Source: a virus. From it: a DNA stretch of 56,155 bases. Shown here one piece after another: positions 7,231 to 13,097 of this stretch (the stretch's first letter is position 1; every line of letters begins with the position of its first letter). A program made the position numbers and the translations under genes. The stretch covers positions 1 through 56,155 of the IMG/VR virus record IMGVR_UViG_3300050821_004792, one strand, 5' to 3'. The notes beneath the pieces were generated by a model, which was not told the origin of the DNA, made no database searches, and saw nothing but the letters and a program-made list of their open reading frames with translations.

Positions 7231-7237
7231 ATGGGCC

Positions 7238-7252
7238 AGACTGTAGCAGTCT
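7238..7252. terminator. Hairpin between operon segments
   Basis: AGACTG-TAG-CAGTCT is a perfect 6-base stem with a 3-base loop, 8 bases after a stop codon and before a fresh Shine-Dalgarno (taggag). It has no T-run, so termination is uncertain. It marks the break between the recombination genes and the secreted-protein genes. Confidence 0.35.
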
Positions 7253-7274
7253 AATTCGCTATAGGAGCGTCACA

Positions 7275-7670
7275 ATGATCAAGCAGATTGCCCTCTCTAT
7301 TTTGTCCCTGTTGCTGTTGCCGGCGTCGTTCGCGGTCGCACAGACCTATCAGTATCGGACTGAGCCGTCGCCAATGATATGGACGAAGCCAGATGGAGAG
7401 AAGTGGATGATTGTAGTCTGGTATCCACCTGCGGATTGCAGCGGCCTGGGAAATTCTCTTGTCTATTGCGAATGGGCTCCGGCGCGTCTAGGTGTGACGT
7501 GGGCTAAAACGGAATCTGAGGCAATAAAGTGGGCCAACGATACGCAATCAAACGTACTTGGCATCTATCGCGTCGAGGAAACGAAGCTCACTAAAACTGC
7601 AGTGCAAGAACGTGTCCCACAGCCTGATAGTTTTCGTAACAGAATCGTCTACAAATCGGAGAAACCATGA
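7275..7670 (+). CDS. Secreted hypothetical protein (Sec signal peptide)
   Basis: This 131-residue protein starts MIKQIALSILSLLLLPASFA and has the cleavage site AVA|QT, a typical Sec signal. The mature part is small and Trp-rich with two Cys (ADCSG, VYCEW) that could form a disulfide in the periplasm. Its stop overlaps the start of the next gene, which has the same kind of leader. The function is unknown. Confidence 0.7.
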   Translation: MIKQIALSILSLLLLPASFAVAQTYQYRTEPSPMIWTKPDGEKWMIVVWYPPADCSGLGNSLVYCEWAPARLGVTWAKTESEAIKWANDTQSNVLGIYRVEETKLTKTAVQERVPQPDSFRNRIVYKSEKP

Positions 7671-8185
7671 CCAAAGCCCTTCCCGCCCTATTCCTGCTGT
7701 TGTCTAGCATCTTTGCGGTCGCACAGACCCCAGCCTATACCACAAGCGTAAGTTTCGGGTGTAACGGAATTGTCTGCAACGGAGTGCCGCTCGATCAGGG
7801 CGGAGTGTGGCAGTTCATTGAATTGAACCAGGCATTCTCCGTGGACAACATAGTGAACGGAGTGTCCGTTTTGTATATCTACGGCAATCCGGGGAATTTG
7901 TCTACATACAACCCAGTCACTGGGGCTCCGGGCGGGATGCAGAACATCTCCGACCAGATTCCGCCGCCGCCCAATCTATACCTGAATGGCTCGACCGGAG
8001 CGGAGGGCACCTTGACCTTCAACTGGGGTGCGATCTCCAGCAACGGGACCACGTACTACACAGGGCATGCGGTAGTACAGGGGCATCGGGTCCGGCATTA
8101 CGCCCGCAGCCCGAGAGGAAGTGGGAGCTTCTACACGCAGATAGTGGTGGATGGGGCGCAGATTTATATCGACTCGGTGAACTGA
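7667..8185 (+). CDS. Secreted hypothetical protein (Sec signal peptide)
   Basis: A 172-residue protein with signal peptide MTKALPALFLLLSSIFAVA|Q. The mature region is beta-rich and Gly/Asn-rich with a CNGIVCNG pair, resembling the secreted fibre-like proteins further along on the minus strand. It is ATGA-coupled to the previous gene. Confidence 0.68.
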   Translation: MTKALPALFLLLSSIFAVAQTPAYTTSVSFGCNGIVCNGVPLDQGGVWQFIELNQAFSVDNIVNGVSVLYIYGNPGNLSTYNPVTGAPGGMQNISDQIPPPPNLYLNGSTGAEGTLTFNWGAISSNGTTYYTGHAVVQGHRVRHYARSPRGSGSFYTQIVVDGAQIYIDSVN

Positions 8186-8272
8186 TTGAGAGGGCAAGTG
8201 CGATTCAGCGCTTCCACTAACCCGGTCCGCCGAATCAGGGCAGCGGCCATCCCGCAAAGAAAGGAACCCGAA

Positions 8273-8520
8273 ATGAGACGCCATGCTAGGCCGCCGTTCA
8301 GTCGGTTCTGTGAACAGATTGAGATTGGAGACGGTTGTTGGAAAAGGCCCATCGCTTCAGCTTTGAGTATTTCGTGCAGTCCATACCTGTGGGACTCTGT
8401 GTACTGCATCACTGTGATAATCCACTATGCGTAAGGCCGAGTCACCTCTTCTTGGGAACCATGTCTGACAATACACAAGATATGGTTCGCAAGGGGAGGC
8501 ATCCTCGCGCAAGAAAGTGA
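8273..8520 (+). pseudogene. Broken HNH homing endonuclease
   Basis: ATG 8273, with aaaggaa upstream, begins a frame with the usual N-terminus of this family (PFSRFCEQIEIGDGCW). The C-terminal HNH core is in another frame: KAHRFSFEYF, then CVLHHCDNPLCVRPSHLFLG, then DNTQDMVRKGR, ending at TGA 8518-8520. The linking segment that normally holds W-x-G and G-Y-G is missing, and the frames change near 8335-8345. The gene appears inactivated by an internal deletion and frameshift. Confidence 0.7.
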
Positions 8521-8521
8521 G

Positions 8522-8746
8522 GTGCCAATTGACAAAAAATCATGCGATTCTGGCTATGAATTGCAGACAGACGGAACGTGCGCTCATTACGAGTGGCATG
8601 GCGACGAAATTCCCCCTGACTGGGGTAAGCCTTTTGAAAGCGACCGTCTTGATGGCAGTCATTGCGTTACTGAAACTAACCTTATTCCTGCCAAAACTGT
8701 CTGCACAAAACCTGCCAAACAAATCGCTGATCACCCGCGCCCGTAG
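8522..8746 (+). CDS. Small Cys-containing hypothetical protein
   Basis: A 74-residue ORF with GTG start 2 bases after the HNH remnant. Its sequence (SCDSGYELQTDGTCAHYEWH, DGSHCVTETN, TVCTKPAK) has four spaced Cys and looks translated, but the Shine-Dalgarno is weak. An overlapping frame at 8517-8774 is the less likely reading. From 8747 to 8854 I see no gene. Confidence 0.42.
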   Translation: MPIDKKSCDSGYELQTDGTCAHYEWHGDEIPPDWGKPFESDRLDGSHCVTETNLIPAKTVCTKPAKQIADHPRP

Positions 8747-8860
8747 AGACGCAGTACCGGAGGCGGCGAGTTAAATTCTGCGTCAAAAAGGTTCCGAATC
8801 AGCGACGGCTCGTTCCATGCCGCCGCCTGATCGGGCCATCACACAAAAGGAGCAAATGCA

Positions 8861-9196
8861 ATGGCACGAATCATGGTAGTCCTCGGATGTCTCATGCTGG
8901 GATTGGCGTTCTTGGCAACCCCGGCTCACGCGCAGTCACCACAGGCGGGCAAGCATGCTGCCATTCCGGTGCTGTCTGACAGGCTGTGCTGCGAATGCTG
9001 CGCCTCGTACGGGCCGTGCGGGTGTCAGATTTGTAGTCTGTGCCCACTGACGAAGCCAAGAGGGACGGAGCGGTCTATCTCGGAACTGGATCAACTGGAA
9101 AGCTTGGGAGTGCGAGTCTTCCGCAGTTCGCATCCTCTGATGGCTGGGCAGTCGCGGAAGTGTCCGAAGGTGGAAGCGTTGCTTGAGAAGAAGTGA
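8861..9196 (+). CDS. Secreted cysteine-rich protein
   Basis: A 111-residue protein with aaaggag upstream and the signal peptide MARIMVVLGCLMLGLAFLAT, cleaved at AHA|QS. The mature part has a dense cysteine block, CCECCASYGPCGCQICSLC. That could be a disulfide-rich knot or a metal site in the periplasm. An in-frame ATG 6 bases upstream is an alternative start. Confidence 0.65.
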   Translation: MARIMVVLGCLMLGLAFLATPAHAQSPQAGKHAAIPVLSDRLCCECCASYGPCGCQICSLCPLTKPRGTERSISELDQLESLGVRVFRSSHPLMAGQSRKCPKVEALLEKK

Positions 9197-9199
9197 GCG

Positions 9200-9218
9200 G
9201 TGGGGCGAAAAGCCCCAC
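9200..9218. terminator. Stem-loop with GAAAA loop
   Basis: GTGGGGC (9200-9206) pairs perfectly with GCCCCAC (9212-9218) around a GAAAA loop, just after a stop codon. The stem is strong, but only a short TT follows. It may be a weak terminator or an RNA-stabilising hairpin. Confidence 0.5.
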
Positions 9219-9232
9219 TTTGGAGAAGTGAT

Positions 9233-9625
9233 ATGAGTTTCGGAATTGGACCGCACGATTATGACTGTGATTGTTGGCGATGTCAGAGCCGTAGGAAGGC
9301 CGCGGAGTCCTCGAAAGCCAAGGAAGGGCCATTGCAGAAAATGGTTCTTGATTTAATTCGAGGCTATGTCCAGCGTCCAGATGTGCAGGCCAATACTCTA
9401 ACGATGCAGGTACTCAATTGCCTCGCTGGAGATGTGCAGGTATTGCCAGGGCAGACAGCGCCACGAAAGGGACCGCGTTGGAGTGTAGCGGCGTTGCCGG
9501 ATCGTGGCATCACGATTCCGTGCGATGGAACAGATTGTCAGTGGAACAATTCCGTACCGCACTTCCACGAACCTGCGAAAGTCGAGACGACCGGACAGGC
9601 ACAGGAAGCGCCAAAGGAGAAGTGA
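9233..9625 (+). CDS. Hypothetical protein with zinc-knuckle N-terminus
   Basis: A 130-residue protein. ATG 9233 is preferred because tggagaag lies before it; the in-frame GTG 9200 would place the hairpin inside the gene. The N-terminus has HDYDCDCWRCQSRRK, the middle is a helix (LIRGYVQRPDVQAN), and the C-terminus holds CDGTDCQW and a His (PHFHEP). It probably binds metal. The role is unknown. Confidence 0.55.
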   Translation: MSFGIGPHDYDCDCWRCQSRRKAAESSKAKEGPLQKMVLDLIRGYVQRPDVQANTLTMQVLNCLAGDVQVLPGQTAPRKGPRWSVAALPDRGITIPCDGTDCQWNNSVPHFHEPAKVETTGQAQEAPKEK

Positions 9626-9936
9626 TGAATCAAGAATATAGCGAGTCTAGCAATCTCGACGCGGACGAATGGGACGCGGAATATCGCCGCCAAGAAGCCG
9701 CTAAGGTTCCCTGCGAAATGTGCGTCAACGGCCAATGGGAAGCGGAGTGCTGTAACGGTGCGGACGGCTGTTCGTGTCATGGTCTACCCGTCCAAATGGG
9801 TACGTGCCAAGTCTGCGGTGGAACTGGGATGCGCTCTATCAACGCCGACAAAATGGCTAACGCCAACCTCATCCGTAGGAGTGGTCGTTGCTTCTTAGGA
9901 AGCGGACCACGTAGCGGATATTGGGCGGGAAAGTGA
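9625..9936 (+). CDS. DnaJ-type zinc-finger-like small protein
   Basis: A 103-residue protein whose ATG shares its A with the previous stop. Cys pairs CEMC, ECC, CSC and CQVCGGTG resemble the CxxCxGxG repeats of DnaJ zinc fingers. There is no J domain. It may bind zinc and protein or nucleic acid. Confidence 0.55.
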   Translation: MNQEYSESSNLDADEWDAEYRRQEAAKVPCEMCVNGQWEAECCNGADGCSCHGLPVQMGTCQVCGGTGMRSINADKMANANLIRRSGRCFLGSGPRSGYWAGK

Positions 9937-9949
9937 AGGAGTGAGGCCC

Positions 9950-10141
9950 ATGCAAAACGCAAGGATCGGTCTGATAGCAGTGATGTTACTGATGACAGCA
10001 GGCTGCGCAGCCAAAAACGTAGCTCGGGCCATGTACTGCGAGCACAAGACGCCGGACGGCAAACACTGTACAGTCTGGGCGAAGCATCCTACCGAGTGCG
10101 TGCATGACGTGTACGGCGGATGTACGGCGGATACGAAGTGA
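9950..10141 (+). CDS. Small lipoprotein
   Basis: A 63-residue protein with a lipoprotein signal (MQNARIGLIAVMLLMTAGCA; lipobox L-M-T-A-G-C). ATG 9950 fits gaagga better than GTG 9941. The mature part has four further Cys (YCEHK, HCTVW, ECVHD, GCTAD). It is a likely outer- or inner-membrane lipoprotein; it is too short to call a spanin. Confidence 0.6.
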   Translation: MQNARIGLIAVMLLMTAGCAAKNVARAMYCEHKTPDGKHCTVWAKHPTECVHDVYGGCTADTK

Positions 10142-10181
10142 CGGCGCTGGAGGATCTGACGCTGGAGACGGAGGCGAGGAA

Positions 10182-10373
10182 ATGACTGCTGAGGAGATTC
10201 GTAAAGAATCAGCGCATGGACCTAGGAATACGTCCGAGGATTGGATGGGGCATGCTATTTGGGAAGTCGCTGCACAACTTGCCGACTTAAATCAAATCCT
10301 GCGCATTCTTCCAGGAAAGTTTAGCGATGGAGACCGGATAAGAATTGAGGAGTTGGAGAAGCCGGAAAGGTAA
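10182..10373 (+). CDS. Small hypothetical protein
   Basis: A 63-residue ORF; ATG 10182 has ggaggcgagga before it. It is charged and mostly helical (WEVAAQLADLNQILRILPG). It sits 5 bases before the next gene. The function is unknown. Confidence 0.5.
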   Translation: MTAEEIRKESAHGPRNTSEDWMGHAIWEVAAQLADLNQILRILPGKFSDGDRIRIEELEKPER

Positions 10374-10378
10374 CCGAG

Positions 10379-10993
10379 ATGACAGACGAACGAGCAATCA
10401 AGGCAGCAAAAGAACTAGCGGACGTGTTTAATGCTTCTCGATATGTCGAGCAGAAAGCCGTCGAGATCATCGAGCGTCACTACCGGGCCGCGACGACAAC
10501 GGAGAGCCGCGATTTAGCCACGTTCATTGCTGAAGAGCTATTCGATACAAACCTGAGTGCCATCTCTGCCATCGCAGACATGATCCGCCCAATTTTAGAT
10601 AAATGGGCCGCGACGAAGGCAGAAACGTCACACGATGCTTTGTTGTTGATTGCGGACAACGTGATTAAAGAACTCCGCCAATGTCAAGGCATGGGAGAGT
10701 TGGCATTCAGTAGATCGCTGATCGCTGACGCTATCGGTGGTGCGACGAAGGCAGAAACGTGCCCCACGTGCGGCGAACCGTGGCAGATGGCAGATGTCGA
10801 AGCGTCAAACTGGCAGATGCACCCGAAGTATTGCCCTAATGCGTGGCACTCTCCTGCGCCAGCGCCACAGCAACCCACAATCGAAGTTTCGGCGGAACAG
10901 GTTGGACACTTCAAATCCGTCATCGGCACAGACAAGATAGTTGGTGCGCCTGTGCCAGCGGTAACCAGCGAAGAGGAAAGCGGCAATGCTTAA
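10379..10993 (+). CDS. Hypothetical helical protein with internal repeats and CxxC
   Basis: A 204-residue protein, mainly helical in the first 120 residues, with a CPTCGEPW half-ribbon and a Pro-rich disordered tail. Three related segments (AATTTES, AATKAETS, GATKAETC) recur. At DNA level a 19-base exact repeat lies at 10610-10628 and 10742-10760. Its end overlaps the UDG-exonuclease start. Confidence 0.55.
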   Translation: MTDERAIKAAKELADVFNASRYVEQKAVEIIERHYRAATTTESRDLATFIAEELFDTNLSAISAIADMIRPILDKWAATKAETSHDALLLIADNVIKELRQCQGMGELAFSRSLIADAIGGATKAETCPTCGEPWQMADVEASNWQMHPKYCPNAWHSPAPAPQQPTIEVSAEQVGHFKSVIGTDKIVGAPVPAVTSEEESGNA

Positions 10994-12335
10994 CTGTTCT
11001 AGCATCTGTAACGGCTGCCCAGCTCAGGCTTGGGGAGATAAGCGGATTATGCCCAATGGCAGCGGATCGAGCGGGATCATGTTGGTAGGTGAGTCACCTT
11101 GGCTGGACGAGATGAGGCAGGAAAGAAACTTCGCTGGAGCGGCAGGAGCAATGCTGGACAGGTGCCTGCGACGGCTAGGGATGGAGCGCCAGCAATTGAT
11201 CGTAGCCAACTCCGCATGGTGCAAAGCTCCAAGGCTCGGTTTCTTCGATAAACCCAGTCCGCTTAGCGAGGAAGTAATGGAACATTGCCGTCCACACTTG
11301 GATCAGCTGATTGAAAGAACCAAGCCAAAGGTGATAGTAACCTTGGGCGGAGTAGCGCTGAGGCGAGTGTGCGGTGTGACAGGGATCACCAATCGACATG
11401 GTTACGTCCATGACTCACCGTATGGAATCCCGGTGATACCTTCATGGCATCCGTCCTATATTCTCCAAGGAAACGCCAAGTTCCAGTCAGTTCTCATGTT
11501 TGCGCTGAGACGGGCACAGGAGGTAGCCAAGGGTGAGTGGCAGCGCTCGTCAATCAGCTATGTGCTGGATGATTATGAGGCAATGCAGAAATACCTAAGT
11601 GAGCCGGGATGGTCGTTGTTAGCGCTTGATATCGAAACTCCCAAATCCGGCAAGCTCGATGAGGAAACGGTCGATGAAGAGGACGCTAGCTACACGATCA
11701 TCCGCGCAAGCCTGAGCCATACTCCGAACACAGCCTGTAGCTTCCCATGGATTGAGCCGTTTATCAGCCTAGCACGTGAAGCTGTAGCGCGGGCTGGTGT
11801 GGTGATCATGCATAACGAAAACTTTGACCGGCCTAGGCTGGAAGCAGCAGGATTCAGATTCGGCGAGGTCCATGACTCCATGTGGGAGTGGCATTTCCTG
11901 CAAAGTGACCTGCCAAAGGGGCTCGGCTTCATCGCGCCGTTCTATTATGACGGGCCTTCATGGAAGCACCTGAACGATGCTCAGCCAGACTTCTACTCAG
12001 CATGTGACGCGGACGCGACAATTAGGTGCTATCTAGGAATCAAGCGAGATCTCCAGGCTCAGGGCCGCTGGGATCGCTGGCTGCGGCATTGCGTTCAGGT
12101 GCTGCCGATATTCAGACGTATGGGGCAGCGCGGAATTCTCATCGACCGGACCCAACAATCTGCGCTCAAGGTGCAGCTCCAAGCTGAATATGACGTGGCC
12201 TATGAGAAGCTGCAAGGTGAGGTGCCGGCGGCGGTACTGCCAGTGAAAGTGTACAAGACCGGGAAGCAGGGCGGTGTCGAGCATCGCGTTAAATGTGATT
12301 GTCAATCCAAGGAGGCTGTAAATGAGCAAGCATAA
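10986..12335 (+). CDS. Fusion: family-4 uracil-DNA glycosylase + 3'-5' exonuclease (first half of a split family A DNA polymerase)
   Basis: A 449-residue protein. Residues 1-185 are a UDG of the Fe-S type: Cys8, Cys11, Cys79 and Cys101, GESPW (35-39) and HPSYIL (155-160). Residues 205-360 are a DnaQ-like exonuclease with all three motifs: D215-I-E217, N277-x3-D281 and Y337-x3-D341. A polymerase-type helix follows (VLPIFRRMGQRGILID), and the protein stops just after a CDC zinc knuckle (437-439). The second half (C4/C7 knuckle, then polymerase) is at 13097. Family-4 UDG removes uracil from DNA; fused to a proofreading domain it could scan the template. Possible uracil control of phage DNA is inference. 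Confidence 0.88.
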   Translation: MLNCSSICNGCPAQAWGDKRIMPNGSGSSGIMLVGESPWLDEMRQERNFAGAAGAMLDRCLRRLGMERQQLIVANSAWCKAPRLGFFDKPSPLSEEVMEHCRPHLDQLIERTKPKVIVTLGGVALRRVCGVTGITNRHGYVHDSPYGIPVIPSWHPSYILQGNAKFQSVLMFALRRAQEVAKGEWQRSSISYVLDDYEAMQKYLSEPGWSLLALDIETPKSGKLDEETVDEEDASYTIIRASLSHTPNTACSFPWIEPFISLAREAVARAGVVIMHNENFDRPRLEAAGFRFGEVHDSMWEWHFLQSDLPKGLGFIAPFYYDGPSWKHLNDAQPDFYSACDADATIRCYLGIKRDLQAQGRWDRWLRHCVQVLPIFRRMGQRGILIDRTQQSALKVQLQAEYDVAYEKLQGEVPAAVLPVKVYKTGKQGGVEHRVKCDCQSKEAVNEQA

Positions 12336-12555
12336 GTCGGAGGAAGAGGTAATTATCAACTTTTTTCAGTCCGCCCACATTGAGCGGGCTATGGCGGTGT
12401 TTAACATGGTCAAGGCGACAATCAAGACGAGGACAGCGGCGACCGCTGAGCCTGCTCCGAAGCCAGTCATCCATCGGAGGAAGCGTAAGGCCAATTCTGG
12501 CAGCGTTCTTCCGCATCTTCCTGCCGATCAGGCGGTAGCGGTCAAGGAGGCATAG
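12322..12555 (+). CDS. Small basic hypothetical protein inside the polymerase split
   Basis: A 77-residue ORF; ATG 12322 has ccaaggagg upstream and overlaps the end of the UDG-exonuclease gene by 14 bases. The N-terminal helix (EEEVIINFFQSAHIERAMAV) is followed by a basic, probably disordered tail. It is the first of four small ORFs between the polymerase halves. Confidence 0.55.
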   Translation: MSKHKSEEEVIINFFQSAHIERAMAVFNMVKATIKTRTAATAEPAPKPVIHRRKRKANSGSVLPHLPADQAVAVKEA

Positions 12556-12557
12556 CG

Positions 12558-12719
12558 ATGCTGGCAACCTTCACTGGAACCGAAGAAGACCCCATCACTC
12601 ACCGGATGATCTCGGATCGGTGCTGGAATATGTGGCATCAAGAGGAGGATGAGGTACCACATAAAGACTGCTCAGCAGCCGGATGTGAGTGTACCTGTCA
12701 TGACTGGATGAAGCCATGA
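12558..12719 (+). CDS. Small Cys/His-rich protein
   Basis: A 53-residue ORF with ggagg 7 bases before the ATG. It ends KDCSAAGCECTCHDWMKP, a Cys-rich tail that could bind zinc. Its TGA overlaps the ATG of the next gene (ATGA). Confidence 0.5.
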   Translation: MLATFTGTEEDPITHRMISDRCWNMWHQEEDEVPHKDCSAAGCECTCHDWMKP

Positions 12720-12916
12720 CGCACTACCACAACCGCCAATATGACCAACGCTACTCAGCTGAGCGGAGATACCAACTCCGCTTGGCTGGGATGTGTGAGA
12801 GCTGCGGGAAGGTAAGGGTGGAGAGGTATGGGAAGTGTGCTGACTGCCTAGAGCGGCACCGACAGTCCAAGATGCGCAAGGGAGGGCACAATGGCCTATC
12901 ACCAACTTACCACTGA
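12716..12916 (+). CDS. Small zinc-ribbon protein
   Basis: A 66-residue basic protein with HNRQYDQRYSAERRYQLR followed by MCESCGKVRVERYGKCADC, a C-x2-C...C-x2-C ribbon. Such short proteins resemble the N-terminal part of phage HNH or DNA-binding proteins, but no nuclease core is present. It overlaps the next ORF by 26 bases. Confidence 0.55.
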   Translation: MTHYHNRQYDQRYSAERRYQLRLAGMCESCGKVRVERYGKCADCLERHRQSKMRKGGHNGLSPTYH

Positions 12917-13097
12917 AAGTGGCGGCGACGAGAATTCCCGGATCAACGAGGCCCGGGAAATTTGCCGGATGCTTGAAGAGTTCACCGAGCAGATGTCGGA
13001 AAAGGAGCAGTCTTTCATCGGCGATATGACTGACTGCGACTACTGTACAACAAAGCAACTGTTTTGGCTGCGTGATATCAAGGATAGGTACCTCTGA
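12891..13097 (+). CDS. Small helical protein before the polymerase gene
   Basis: A 68-residue protein with aagggagggcaca before the ATG. It reads EICRMLEEFTEQMSEKEQSF, then a CDYC pair, then LFWLRDIKDRYL. Its final base is the first base of the polymerase ATG, so the two are translationally coupled. Related short proteins are common in phage replication blocks; the function is unknown. Confidence 0.55.
   Translation: MAYHQLTTESGGDENSRINEAREICRMLEEFTEQMSEKEQSFIGDMTDCDYCTTKQLFWLRDIKDRYL

Noticed and set aside
8517-8774. 85-residue ORF overlapping the 74-residue ORF at 8522
   Set aside because: It is hydrophobic without a clear start signal; the other frame has spaced Cys and better composition.
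12313-13097. Group I intron or second intein between the polymerase halves
   Set aside because: The stretch is almost fully occupied by four coupled small ORFs with Shine-Dalgarno sites. I could not find intron core elements or splicing blocks by eye. A structure search could still change this.
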